Source: RPQJ01 sp046347155 (GTDB lineage Bacteria > Pseudomonadota > Gammaproteobacteria > Steroidobacterales > Steroidobacteraceae). From it: 64,000 nucleotides of DNA. The first letter of the stretch is position 1. Each line of letters begins with the position of its first letter. The stretch covers positions 1,364,001-1,428,000 of the forward strand of contig JAXMGT010000001.1 in NCBI GenBank assembly GCA_046347155.1, given 5' to 3'. The notes under the pieces were generated by a model that saw only the letters and a program-made list of their open reading frames with translations, was not told where the DNA came from and did no database searches. Below, in pieces: positions 45,889-54,992 of this stretch. Position numbers and translations under genes: made by a program.

Positions 45889-46546
45889 ATCCGTCGGAGC
45901 AATGGGTATCGCGGCAAGGGCGTTTCGGAAGCGCGTCGGCTCAAGGTGCTTAAGGCCGAGAACCGCAAGCTCCAATACTAGTGGCAGAACAGTTGTTCTC
46001 GATTGACTCAGTGAAGGTGCTATCGCGGGGGAAAGGAAAACGCCGGTGAGTTGACGGCTGGTTCCGTTGCGGCTTGCCGGGGGGGCGAGACGCGCCAACT
46101 TCGGCGTCGTCTCTGTGGGTCGCGAATCTGTTTTCCCTGGGGGGGCAGGCGCCCCATACGAGGTGTGCACCTAGATCTTGTGCGCAACCAACTCGCCAGC
46201 AGAAACGGGCTGAAGATGCGCCGCGTGCTCAAAGAATGTTTTCCAGAGTGCTTGACGGCATAGGGCGGCCGAAGGATCCGACCGCAGGACGTGATTCTGG
46301 CACTCTCGCAGCGCATGAAGCTCTAGGGCTGGCTCGCGCACCATGACAGTGACAACGGCACTGAGTTTATCGCGGGGCATTATGCGCTGGCTGAGGGACC
46401 AGTGCGTCCGCCGGGCGTTCATCTCGCCGGGCCGGCTTTCGCAAAACGGCGACGTCGAGAGCCTGCGCGTCAAGCTCCGTGACGAATACCCGCGCTGCGC
46501 TAGATTCGACGACGTCGAGAAGACCCGAGTGATCATCGAGCGATGA
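45889..46546 (+). pseudogene. Decayed IS3-family transposase (OrfA end and OrfB core)
   Basis: Remnants of an IS3-type element in several frames. The OrfA C-terminus shows as GKGVSEARRLKVLKAENRKL (up to the TAG at 45979–45981). An OrfB integrase core is seen as NGLKMRRVLKECFPECL (about 46210–46260), RRIRPQDVILALSQRMKL (about 46267–46323), SDNGTEFIA (46348–46374) and, after a frameshift, MRWLRDQCVRR…ESLRVKLRDEY…RVIIER (46382–46543). In-frame stops lie at 46261–46263 and 46324–46326. The first Asp of the DDE triad was not found. The element is dead; its ends were not identified. Confidence 0.85.
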
Positions 46547-46816
46547 AGGGATCGTTCGCGGCCACCGGCGTCTACACGGGGTGCTCCCATGCCAGACTTT
46601 GGCGCAGACTCGACAAGCCAGCCCCGAAGCGGCCAATATCGACGCCAGACTCACAGCCAAATTGGTCGTAAGACAAAACCGCAGGTCAAGGAGTCCGACG
46701 TGCGGCAATCAGATGTTGCTCAAGCGTGTTGGGCCAGAACTTAAAGTGGTCATTGGCGAAGCGATTCGGCTCTCTTTTCAATGGCAACGTCAGTTTCGGA
46801 AAATGGGGACAGAAGT

Positions 46817-47788
46817 ATGGAGACGCCGGCATTAGCGGTTTCGTGGGAGGTGCATCAGCGAACACGATCACTGTGTAAAGAATTTGGGCTTCCGCTATTC
46901 GAGGTTGCGGCAGCCCGTCGTGGGTTGGGTCGCTATATCGTTGCCATTTGTCAGACCGCGTGGCTCCTCGCAAGGAAAAGGCCACGTGTACTTGTTGTAC
47001 AGAATCCTTCGCTGATCCTGGCGCTAATGGGAGTGGCTTACTCGCGATTGCGGCCATCCGCCAAATTGGTTGTCGATTGTCACAACGTTGCGATAGAGCA
47101 ATTGGAGTCGCGACGAGGGGCTGTTCGCCATGCAGCTCGGTTAGTTTGTCGCGCGTCGGTGGCGGTTATCGTTACCAATAAAGGGTTGGAGTCACGTGTA
47201 GCATCGTACGGAGGTGCCCCGTTGATTTTGCCGGACCCGCTTCCAACGTCGCCAATAATTGAGAGGGCTCGGGTTAGGGCAGGGAGGGCGGTCGTCACTG
47301 TGATCGCAACGTACGCGGCCGACGAGCCAATTGAGCAGATCATTGAGGCGGCACACTTATTGCGAGAAGAAGCAGATTTTTTCTTCACCGGAAATTCAGC
47401 AAAATGGCGTAGCGTGTTTGAGTCAGCTATTCCAGAGAACGTCCGGTTTACTGGTTTTTTGAGTACCGAGTGCTACTGGGAACAGCTGTACGAATCAGAT
47501 GCTTTAGTCGACCTGACAACCCGTGAGGACTGTTTGGTATGTGGAGCATATGAAGCACTGGCGGTTGGACGACCGGTAGTGTTGACAGATACAGCTGTCA
47601 ATCGGCGCACGTTTGCCAACGGAGCGTTCTTTGCCAGAAATGAGTCGCGAGACATTGCTGAAGTAGTTCGCCGCGCGGTTTCCGAGGTTGAGCGGGTTTA
47701 TCGCGACGCTGACGCGACCCGACAGTCGTACACGGCTTTGTGGGGCGAAATGGCCCGCCCGGTGCGACTCGTGCTGGCGGGTCGTTAG
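46817..47788 (+). CDS. Glycosyltransferase, GT4-like
   Basis: Cytoplasmic glycosyltransferase of 323 residues from ATG 46817 (the frame opens 36 bp earlier at an ATG at 46781, but the family N-terminus ALAVSWEVHQRTRSLCKEFG favours the later start). Motifs are VLVVQNPSLILALMGVAYSR, LVVDCHNVAIEQLESRRG, VTVIATYAADEPIEQIIEA and the nucleotide-sugar site DCLVCGAYEALAVGRPVVLTD. Its DNA has markedly more A and T than the neighbours. It stands alone on the + strand between the IS remnant and a minus-strand run, which suggests it arrived with the IS. Function within the EPS pathway is inferred only from family and place. Confidence 0.82.
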   Translation: METPALAVSWEVHQRTRSLCKEFGLPLFEVAAARRGLGRYIVAICQTAWLLARKRPRVLVVQNPSLILALMGVAYSRLRPSAKLVVDCHNVAIEQLESRRGAVRHAARLVCRASVAVIVTNKGLESRVASYGGAPLILPDPLPTSPIIERARVRAGRAVVTVIATYAADEPIEQIIEAAHLLREEADFFFTGNSAKWRSVFESAIPENVRFTGFLSTECYWEQLYESDALVDLTTREDCLVCGAYEALAVGRPVVLTDTAVNRRTFANGAFFARNESRDIAEVVRRAVSEVERVYRDADATRQSYTALWGEMARPVRLVLAGR

Positions 47789-47854
47789 CAGTGGCGAATG
47801 TTCCATGCGCGATTGTTCCGACAATCCCGAACGCCGGGTTTCAAAAGTTTTGCG

Positions 47855-49117
47855 CTAATTGAGTCGCGAGCTATCCGCGGTGAGGGCGAGAGCGCCCGTT
47901 AGTCGATCCCAAGTAAACCACTGATCGAAAAGCGTCCGGATTTGATCTGACATTGCCGCGCGAACGGCTGCATCCGACAAAATGTGCTCCAGTTCGTCCG
48001 CCAAAGAACTCGGATCGCGTGCACTGGCAAGCCGGACGCCATTCCCGGGGGAGCGGAACAATTCGTCAATTCCATCCCATCTGGTCGTGACGACGGGAAC
48101 CCCGTGCGCCGCGCACACGGCAAACGTTGAATTGTTCGACCGAATGCCACCGGAGAATGGCAGGCAAGCGACATCGGAAATCGCAAACCAATTGGTCAGT
48201 TGAGTGTCGTCGACATGACCAATCCATCGGCATCGGTCGGATAGGCGCAAGTCCAGCGTGAGGGCTTTCATGCGTTCATAGTACTCATCGCACGTTTTGT
48301 TCCACTGTTCGTCGCTGGTCACGCCGCCGCTGCCACCAATGATTACAGCGATTGAGTCATGTCCACGCTCATTCAGAATGGCAATCGAGGCAAGAAGGTC
48401 TTCGATTCCCTTGCCGGGGTAGATGAGCCCGAAGAACAGCACGACCTTTGTATCTGTCCCCAAATTCAGCTCCTGGCGAATGCGGGCGACCGCGGTGGGC
48501 GAAGGTTCGCGTACTGCAACGGTTAGCGGCACGGGGCTGATGAATGACTTCGGATGCAAATGGGGGCTGGCGGAAAGCAGGATGTCGCGATGTTGGCTGC
48601 AATAGAAAACGAGTCGGTCCGCGTCAGCAAAGCCGCCGATACGCCAGTCCACTGTTCGAACGCCCGAGTCGCCAATCAATCGAAGCATTCTGCGCGTCAC
48701 GCGTCCGAAAGGCGCCGTCTCGGCATTTGTGAAGTGTGCCACGATCTTGCCGCGAAAGCGGAAGCGGCGGCGCAGCAGCGGAGGCAAAAGGCTGATCCAC
48801 GGATGGTGCCCAAAGCCGTTGGAGTTGAACATGATGATCACAGTTTCGACTGGCTCAGCGGCGATGAGCGTGGCCAGACGATACGTCGCACGCAAGGACC
48901 CCTCGGTCGATCCGCCGACAACGGTGATATTCGGATCGCTTCCTGGATTCTCGGCCTTGCCTGAGGTGAAGACAGTGACGTGAAAGCCCCTCGAAGACAG
49001 ATACAACGCCAGATCGGTATTTATTTTGGCCTCAGGAGGCAGCTCCAAAGGGTGGAAATGATCGGCGACCAAGGCGACCCGCGGTCTCGGCACTCGCTTC
49101 GTGTCAGTCGTCGCCAC
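47855..49117 (-). CDS. Glycosyltransferase family 4
   Basis: GT-B enzyme of 420 residues from GTG 49117 (MATTDTKRVPRPRVALVADH). The open frame continues upstream to 49258 but that part overlaps fcl and is unlikely to be used. Marks are VALVADHFHPLELPPEAK (N-domain), VVLFFGLIYPGKGIEDLL, and in the donor site CLPFSGGIRSNNSTFAVCAAHGVPVVTT. The start overlaps the fcl stop by 14 bp, so it is the last gene of a gmd–fcl–glycosyltransferase operon. It may use GDP-fucose or another sugar; donor specificity is not visible. Confidence 0.88.
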   Translation of the reverse strand: MATTDTKRVPRPRVALVADHFHPLELPPEAKINTDLALYLSSRGFHVTVFTSGKAENPGSDPNITVVGGSTEGSLRATYRLATLIAAEPVETVIIMFNSNGFGHHPWISLLPPLLRRRFRFRGKIVAHFTNAETAPFGRVTRRMLRLIGDSGVRTVDWRIGGFADADRLVFYCSQHRDILLSASPHLHPKSFISPVPLTVAVREPSPTAVARIRQELNLGTDTKVVLFFGLIYPGKGIEDLLASIAILNERGHDSIAVIIGGSGGVTSDEQWNKTCDEYYERMKALTLDLRLSDRCRWIGHVDDTQLTNWFAISDVACLPFSGGIRSNNSTFAVCAAHGVPVVTTRWDGIDELFRSPGNGVRLASARDPSSLADELEHILSDAAVRAAMSDQIRTLFDQWFTWDRLTGALALTADSSRLN

Positions 49118-50078
49118 GTTTGTTACCGCTCTCGAGAAAGGCGCGAAACGTCGTGCGGAGACCGTCTGCCAGGGAAATCCGGGCTTGCCAGCCGAGCGAC
49201 GCAAGCAGGGAGACATCAAGAAGTTTTCGCGGGGCGCCGTCCGGCTTTGTCGAATCAAACGTAATGCGGCCTCGAAAGCCGGATATGTCGGCGATCATCT
49301 CGGCAAGGGTACGTATGGAGATGTCGACCCCAGTGCCGACATTTATGTGCGAGCGCATCGGCGATGTGCTTGAGGCGTACACAGGCTTCGGCAGATTGAG
49401 TACGAACATCGCGGCGTCCGCCAGGTCGTCGACGTGCAGGAATTCGCGGCGTGGGCTGCCGGAGCCCCACACGGCGACTTCCGGCGCGCCGGATACGGTG
49501 GCGGCATGGAAGCGACGAATCAATGCGGGTACGACGTGGGAGTTGTTCGGGTGATAGTTGTCGCCGGGGCCGTAAAGGTTCGTGGGCATGACGCATCGGA
49601 AGTCCGTGCCGTGCTGCCGGTTGTAACTCTCGCAGAGTTTGATGCCAGCTATCTTCGCGACGGCGTACGGTTCATTGGTGGGTTCCAGCGGGCCTGTCAA
49701 CAGGCTGTCCTCGCGAATCGGTTGGTCGGCAAGACGGGGATAGATGCAGGAACTGCCAAGGAACAGCAGTCGCTGGACGCCAAATTTCCATGCGGAATGA
49801 ATTACATTGCATTGAATTGCAAGATTGTCGTAAATGAAATCTGCAGGGAACGTGCTGTTTGCGTAGATTCCACCGACTTTGGCGGCCGCCAGAATGACGA
49901 CATCCGGTTTCGCCGATTCGAAGAGATTCAGAACCGCGCGCTGGTCTCGAAGGTCCGTCTCATGACGTCCCCGCGTGATTACGGATACGCCGTGGTCAAC
50001 GTCTTGTATCGCGTGCAGCCGTCGGACGATGGCGGATCCCACCATACCCTGGTGGCCTGCGACGAAATACGTTGTCAC
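49104..50078 (-). CDS. fcl: GDP-L-fucose synthase
   Basis: Epimerase–reductase that turns GDP-4-keto-6-deoxymannose into GDP-L-fucose with NADPH, 324 residues. The NAD(P) motif is GHQGMVGSAIVRRL; AKVGGIYANSTFPADFIYDNL is the Fcl signature; the catalytic Tyr-x3-Lys is in NEPYAVAKIAGIKLCE; GSGSPRREFLHVDDLADA and NVGTGVDISIRTLAEMIA are conserved C-terminal parts. It overlaps gmd by 4 bp. It is complete, although its DNA is less GC-rich than the core genome part of the window. Confidence 0.96.
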   Translation of the reverse strand: MTTYFVAGHQGMVGSAIVRRLHAIQDVDHGVSVITRGRHETDLRDQRAVLNLFESAKPDVVILAAAKVGGIYANSTFPADFIYDNLAIQCNVIHSAWKFGVQRLLFLGSSCIYPRLADQPIREDSLLTGPLEPTNEPYAVAKIAGIKLCESYNRQHGTDFRCVMPTNLYGPGDNYHPNNSHVVPALIRRFHAATVSGAPEVAVWGSGSPRREFLHVDDLADAAMFVLNLPKPVYASSTSPMRSHINVGTGVDISIRTLAEMIADISGFRGRITFDSTKPDGAPRKLLDVSLLASLGWQARISLADGLRTTFRAFLESGNKRGDD

Positions 50079-51205
50079 GAGGCCCCCGTATTTTCGCTCG
50101 AGAGAACGACGTCGTGCCCATGTTGGCGCAGCAGTGCATGGCGGCGCGCGGAGAGCAGGTCAGTCGCCACCATTTCGGCGCACATCTGTCGCGCGGTGGT
50201 CGTCGGCGTCCAGCCCAGGTTTGTACGTGCCTTGGTGGCATCCCCAAGTAATGAGTCGACCTCAGCCGGCCGGAAATACCTCGGGTCAATACGGACGATC
50301 ACGTCGCCAGGCTTTACGGCAGGTGCATCGTTACCGACGACCCGACGAACGATTCCAGTCTCGCTGAGTCCTTTACCGACGAAATCGAGCGTGATGCCGA
50401 GTTCTTCTGCGGCCCATTTCACAAAGTCGCGAACGGAGTGTTGTTCGCCTGTGGCGATCACGTAGTCGTCGGGTCGTGCTTGCTGAAGCATCAGCCACTG
50501 CATGCGGACGTAGTCGCGGGCGTGGCCCCAGTCGCGGAGAGCGTCGATGTTTCCCATGTAAAGGCAGGATTCGAGGCCTTGAGCAATATTGCACAGTCCG
50601 CGGGTAATCTTTCTGGTGACAAACGTCTCGCCGCGGCGCGGCGACTCATGATTGAAGAGAATGCCATTGCAGGCATACATACCGTATGCCTCGCGATAAT
50701 TGACCGTAATCCAGTAGGCATACAGCTTGGCCACGCCGTATGGGCTCCTAGGATAGAAAGCAGTGGATTCGGATTGCCGCGGACTTTGTATCAGACCATA
50801 AAGTTCGGAGGTGGACGCCTGGTAGTAGCGTGTACGCTCGCCGAGTCCGAGCAGGCGGATCGCCTCCAGCAATCGCAGTGCGCCCAGGGCGTCGACGTCG
50901 GCCGTGTATTCCGGCGACTCGAAGCTCACGGCCACGTGACTCTGGGCGCCCAGGTTGTAAATTTCGTCCGGTTGGACCTGCTGTATGATGCGTGTCAGGT
51001 TGGATGCGTCGGTCAGGTCGCCGTAGTGCAGAACGAAGTTGCGACTCGCCAAATGCGGATGCTGATATAGATGATCCACTCTCTGCGTGTTGAACAGCGA
51101 TGATCGACGTTTGATGCCGTGGACTTCGTAGCCTTCGTCCAACAGAAACTCGGCCAGGTAAGAGCCATCCTGACCCGTCACCCCTGTGATAAGCGCCCGT
51201 TTCAT
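50075..51205 (-). CDS. gmd: GDP-mannose 4,6-dehydratase
   Basis: Makes GDP-4-keto-6-deoxy-D-mannose from GDP-mannose, 376 residues. NADP motif ITGVTGQDGSYLAEFLL; KRRSSLFNTQRVDHLYQ; LGAQSHVAVSFESPEYTAD; the YxxxK pair is in SPYGVAKLYAYW; NHESPRRGETFVTRKITRG and DALRDWGHARDYV are Gmd-specific. The GDP-mannose is supplied by manC/manB at 16.9–19.7 kb, and fcl follows with an overlap of 4 bp. It diverges from a glycosyltransferase operon across 284 bp of non-coding DNA. Confidence 0.97.
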   Translation of the reverse strand: MKRALITGVTGQDGSYLAEFLLDEGYEVHGIKRRSSLFNTQRVDHLYQHPHLASRNFVLHYGDLTDASNLTRIIQQVQPDEIYNLGAQSHVAVSFESPEYTADVDALGALRLLEAIRLLGLGERTRYYQASTSELYGLIQSPRQSESTAFYPRSPYGVAKLYAYWITVNYREAYGMYACNGILFNHESPRRGETFVTRKITRGLCNIAQGLESCLYMGNIDALRDWGHARDYVRMQWLMLQQARPDDYVIATGEQHSVRDFVKWAAEELGITLDFVGKGLSETGIVRRVVGNDAPAVKPGDVIVRIDPRYFRPAEVDSLLGDATKARTNLGWTPTTTARQMCAEMVATDLLSARRHALLRQHGHDVVLSSENTGAS

Positions 51206-51489
51206 GTCTACTCCAGGTATCGCTCTAGCCGCGCGCGGAGCGACACGTTATCGTGACGTCGACCGCCGCTGGGCGATGGGTTGAGAAGTCGGACCTCTTC
51301 AGCGGCTTAGTGCTTGGCCTCACAATGGCATCGGCGGACCGCTGTCGTTGGTCAATGGTACGTAGATAACCCGATGCTAGCCAGTAGACATAACGTCGTG
51401 TGGTGCCATTGGCCCAGGGTGCCGGTGTGGCGCCGCACGAATAGCGTGCAGTCCGTGCGCCGTGCTTTCGGATTCGGTAGGGGCTGCCC

Positions 51490-52425
51490 ATGACCCCTGT
51501 TATCAGCGTGGTGATCTGCACGTACAACAACGCGGATTCGCTGGCGCTCACATTGGGGCAGCTGAGTCGACAGGAGGGGCCGGAACCAGGGTCGTTCGAA
51601 GTCATTGTGGTTAACAACAACTCTCCGGACCATACCGATGCAGTTGTCGAGCCCTATCTGAAGCCAGGAGGCTCGGTCGAGTTTCGTTACCTGTTCGAGC
51701 CGCGGCAGGGGCTGTCACATGCCCGGAATACCGGCATGAAGGAAGCGCGGGGGGCGTTCATCCTGTTTACCGATGACGACGCTGATATCCCCGCTGGATG
51801 GGTTCGTCGATACCTCGACGTCATTCAGTCGTGCGCCCCGGACTGTGTATACAGCAAGATCAAGATCATCTGGGACAAGGCGGTGCCATGGTGGTTTGTA
51901 CCCGAGTACACGCCCTGCTTTGTCGGCCTGGACTACGGTGACGACCTGATTGAGGTCGATGACCCTCGAATGGAGTTTTTTGGCAAGAATTTCTGTGTCC
52001 GCGCGGATCTTCTGCGTTCGATGGGCGGGTTTGACCCAGCGCTCGGCCGCGTCGGCACAAAGCTGGCCGCCGGTGAGGAGACGCTGATTTTTCGCGGCCT
52101 GCTTTCGGCCGGAAAGAAGCTGATCTATATCCCGGACGCGGAAGTCGGGCACAGGCTCAAGGCCCGGGAGTATCTGGCGAGCAATATCCTCAGGCTCAAT
52201 GTCGACGCGGCTGGCTCGACCTACCATTCGGCCAGACGGAATGCGCGCAAGCGATTCATGGGGCGCCCGGCGAGACTTATCGTCGATGCGACGATGGATT
52301 TGGCGCGAGCGTTCCTTCGCGTTCCCGTGCACCTGTTGTCTTTGGACAAGGCGCGACTGTACTTCGAATACGTGAATGTGCGGCGAGACCTGGCGCTGAT
52401 CACTCATTGGGTGCGTGACGCATGA
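51490..52425 (+). CDS. Glycosyltransferase family 2
   Basis: GT-A glycosyltransferase of 311 residues. VISVVICTYNNADSLALTL is the N-terminal nucleotide site, the metal motif is ILFTDDDADIPAGW, and the acceptor region has MGGFDPALGRVGTKLAAGEET. No strong membrane helix is present. A short AGGGG about 7 bp upstream fits a ribosome binding site. The stop overlaps the next glycosyltransferase start (ATGA). Confidence 0.9.
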   Translation: MTPVISVVICTYNNADSLALTLGQLSRQEGPEPGSFEVIVVNNNSPDHTDAVVEPYLKPGGSVEFRYLFEPRQGLSHARNTGMKEARGAFILFTDDDADIPAGWVRRYLDVIQSCAPDCVYSKIKIIWDKAVPWWFVPEYTPCFVGLDYGDDLIEVDDPRMEFFGKNFCVRADLLRSMGGFDPALGRVGTKLAAGEETLIFRGLLSAGKKLIYIPDAEVGHRLKAREYLASNILRLNVDAAGSTYHSARRNARKRFMGRPARLIVDATMDLARAFLRVPVHLLSLDKARLYFEYVNVRRDLALITHWVRDA

Positions 52426-53528
52426 GGCGCGCCCTGCTGATCATGATCCACTGCGAGGAACGCACCGGATATGCGATCGCGCCACTCGAAGACGTTTTTT
52501 ATCGCGCAGGCCGCAAGGCGGGATTCGACGAAGGGGACATCGTATGGTCCTTCAATGGCCTGAAAGACGTAGCCAACCCGAGAAAGATTGACTGCAGTTA
52601 TCGCTCGCCGGATTCTGAAAAACTGAGAGCATTCCTGCGTAGGCATCGGGTAGCGACCGTTCTTGCATTCGACATGCCGGTGCCGGCCCCGGTGCTGGCA
52701 GACCTTCGCCGGGAGGGTGTCAGACGAATCGTGTCTTACTGGGGTGCCAGCATGAGCGGCATCAATAAGGGCGCCGTCCTGGCAGCAAAGCGGCTCGAAT
52801 ACAGCTGCCGCCGGTATAAGCCGGACTTGTTCATATTCGAGTCAGAAGCCATGCGGGAGACAGCGACGCACGGCCGCGGGGTGCCGCAGAGTGCGACGCG
52901 AGTGGTGCGGCTCGGTGTCGACACCGATGCCTTCCGTCCGCGAGAGGGCGATGATTTCTACCTGCACGATCAATTCAATATTCCGAGGAACCGGAAAGTC
53001 GCCATCTACTCCGGGCACATGGAAGAGCGTAAGGGTGTGCGAGTCATCATGAAGGCGGCTCTGCAACTCGGGGCAATGGGTCGGCTTTCGGGCATTCACT
53101 TTCTTATATGCGGCAATAAGGGCGACGAAGCGAGGCCCTACGAAGAAATGCTCGACTCGTCCGAAGCCAAGCAGCACGTGACGTTTGCGGGGTATCGTTC
53201 TGACATGGGTCGCTTGTTGCGGGGAGCCCATGTCGGTGTGATTGCGTCGACAGGATGGGATTCCTTCACGATGTCCAGTGTGGAAATGATGGCCTCCGGC
53301 CTGCCGCTGGTGGTTTCGAACCTGGGTGGTCTGGGAGAGGCGGTGGAAGTCGGCCTCAATGGTTACACGATCGAGCCGGGGAATGCCGTCGACTTGGCCG
53401 GCCGCGTGTTCGAAATCGCGAACGACGACTCGAAGGCAGCGGCCTTCTCGCAGCATTCGAGAGAACGCGCCATCCGTCTGTTTGGAAAGGATCGGCAGAT
53501 AGCCGAAATAGCGTCGCTGATTGTCTAG
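52422..53528 (+). CDS. Glycosyltransferase family 4
   Basis: GT-B enzyme of 368 residues. N-domain ALLIMIHCEERTGYAIAPLE; linker RLGVDTDAFRPREGDDFY; C-domain KVAIYSGHMEERKGVRVIMKAA; donor site DSFTMSSVEMMASGLPLVVSNLGG. It forms a two-gene unit with the GT2 before it (4-bp overlap) and converges with the O-ligase gene. Confidence 0.9.
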   Translation: MRRALLIMIHCEERTGYAIAPLEDVFYRAGRKAGFDEGDIVWSFNGLKDVANPRKIDCSYRSPDSEKLRAFLRRHRVATVLAFDMPVPAPVLADLRREGVRRIVSYWGASMSGINKGAVLAAKRLEYSCRRYKPDLFIFESEAMRETATHGRGVPQSATRVVRLGVDTDAFRPREGDDFYLHDQFNIPRNRKVAIYSGHMEERKGVRVIMKAALQLGAMGRLSGIHFLICGNKGDEARPYEEMLDSSEAKQHVTFAGYRSDMGRLLRGAHVGVIASTGWDSFTMSSVEMMASGLPLVVSNLGGLGEAVEVGLNGYTIEPGNAVDLAGRVFEIANDDSKAAAFSQHSRERAIRLFGKDRQIAEIASLIV

Positions 53529-53576
53529 GCCGAAGACGCGTTGACGCTCGTTGGTTCGAATGAGAGTCCCGTGGCC

Positions 53577-54944
53577 TCAGGCACGACGGGCGACCGGCCG
53601 TTGTTCGATCTTGGACCGACTCCGAACAATGTTGAGCAACGCCACGGACATGGCGAGGTTCACCCAGAAGAACGGATAGTACGCGATCGTGACGAACTGG
53701 CCGGCGATCAGGAATCCCCACAGCGCTATTCCCAGGCCTCTCGCAATGAAGGCCGCGAACCGCAGGTCTTCTTTGCTCTCGCTGGCAATACGAGTGATCT
53801 GGCGGCAACACAGGAAATTTCTTGCAATCAGCGCGATGAATGCCGCCAGCCCAAGCAGGCCCGCGTCGGTGCCAACTTGGATGAAGATGTTGTGCGGCAA
53901 CTGCGCCGAACCCAGAAGAATATCTTCGGGGTAGTGCTGTGCAAAGAACGGGGCGAAGTTGTAGAACCCGACGCCCAGCGTGGGATGAGCGTCGATCATC
54001 TCGACACCTCGCTTCCAGTACAACAACCGCTGCTGGGACGTTGTGTCGGTGCCGGCGGACTGGAAGCGTTGGACCTGCTCATTCGGAATCAGCGCGACAG
54101 CGAGCGAAACCACCATGGCAGTCGCTACGAGTGTGCGAAAGCGAAGTCGCCCTTTCAGAAGGCTGCGATACATTTGGTAGGCAAGCCCGACTTGGCCTCC
54201 GCGACTGCTGGCGCCGATCACGGTCATCGCCGCGGTGATTGGGAGGAACAGCATGAATGCGTACGGAGCGCCCGGCGCGCGCACCCTCAGGTATTGCGCG
54301 TATTCATAGGCGATCGGGCCGAACATGAGCATTTGCACTGACAGTTCGCCGGAATTCTGGAACGGCCCCGATGGGCCCATCAGGCCCCAGGTCGTGAAGC
54401 TGAAACCGCGAAGCGCCCAGGTGCGCGCGCCGAAGAAAGACAATTTGAAGCTGGCAAGCAGGAAAATAGCGAGAAAGATCGTAAACCGCCGTTCAGTCGT
54501 TACGATGTTCACGATCAAGAAGTAGATCAGGTACCAGCCGACGAAATCGAACCAGTGAAACCAGGAAACGTCTGGGTAAATCGCGAGATACGACGCCATT
54601 AGAATCACGGCAAGAAAAATCGTCATGAGCACGTTCGCCGGATCCGAAACCAGGCGAAATCGGCGTTGAGTCAGCAGCCCGAGCATCGCCAATATCAGAA
54701 AGATCTTGCCCCATGGCAGCACGTCCAGGGCCGGGAAAATGGACTGCGGACGCACGTATTCGACGATCAGGTATCCGCACATCATCCAGAAGGAGAACGC
54801 CTCCTCTCGAATGCCGCGCAGCACCGACCGGAAGCTGGCGGAGTAAGGCAGAAATGGGTCTGCAGTGACTGCGCGAGGGTCGTGAGGAGAGGCTTTGCCG
54901 GGTGCAGGGCGTCGCATGTATGGCTGCCCGAAGACTTCGCTCAC
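53577..54944 (-). CDS. O-antigen ligase/polymerase-like membrane protein (exosortase A-associated type)
   Basis: Polytopic membrane protein of 455 residues with about ten helices and a Wzy_C/O-ligase segment. The large periplasmic loop contains STSQQ-like sequence DTTSQQRLLYWKRGVEMID and the conserved HPTLGVGFYNFAPFF, PHNIFIQVGTDAGLLGL. The N-terminal EEAFSFWMMCGYLIVEYVRPQSIFPALD is characteristic of the putative O-glycosylation ligases linked with exosortase A. It may polymerise EPS units or attach glycans to PEP-CTERM proteins. The start is GTG 54944, 48 bp after the ABC transporter stop. Confidence 0.87.
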   Translation of the reverse strand: MSEVFGQPYMRRPAPGKASPHDPRAVTADPFLPYSASFRSVLRGIREEAFSFWMMCGYLIVEYVRPQSIFPALDVLPWGKIFLILAMLGLLTQRRFRLVSDPANVLMTIFLAVILMASYLAIYPDVSWFHWFDFVGWYLIYFLIVNIVTTERRFTIFLAIFLLASFKLSFFGARTWALRGFSFTTWGLMGPSGPFQNSGELSVQMLMFGPIAYEYAQYLRVRAPGAPYAFMLFLPITAAMTVIGASSRGGQVGLAYQMYRSLLKGRLRFRTLVATAMVVSLAVALIPNEQVQRFQSAGTDTTSQQRLLYWKRGVEMIDAHPTLGVGFYNFAPFFAQHYPEDILLGSAQLPHNIFIQVGTDAGLLGLAAFIALIARNFLCCRQITRIASESKEDLRFAAFIARGLGIALWGFLIAGQFVTIAYYPFFWVNLAMSVALLNIVRSRSKIEQRPVARRA

Positions 54945-54992
54945 GCAATGGAATCAAATCGGCGCCGCCGGCAATTCGCCGAAAACGAGGCC

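Noticed and set aside
46051..46263. A 70-codon gene in the IS region
   Set aside because: It matches a fragment of an IS3 transposase core that continues, in the same frame, past the stop codon; it is part of the pseudogene.
49118..49258. N-terminal extension of the glycosyltransferase at 47855–49117
   Set aside because: It would overlap fcl by about 155 bp and lacks family sequence; GTG 49117 gives a normal N-terminus.
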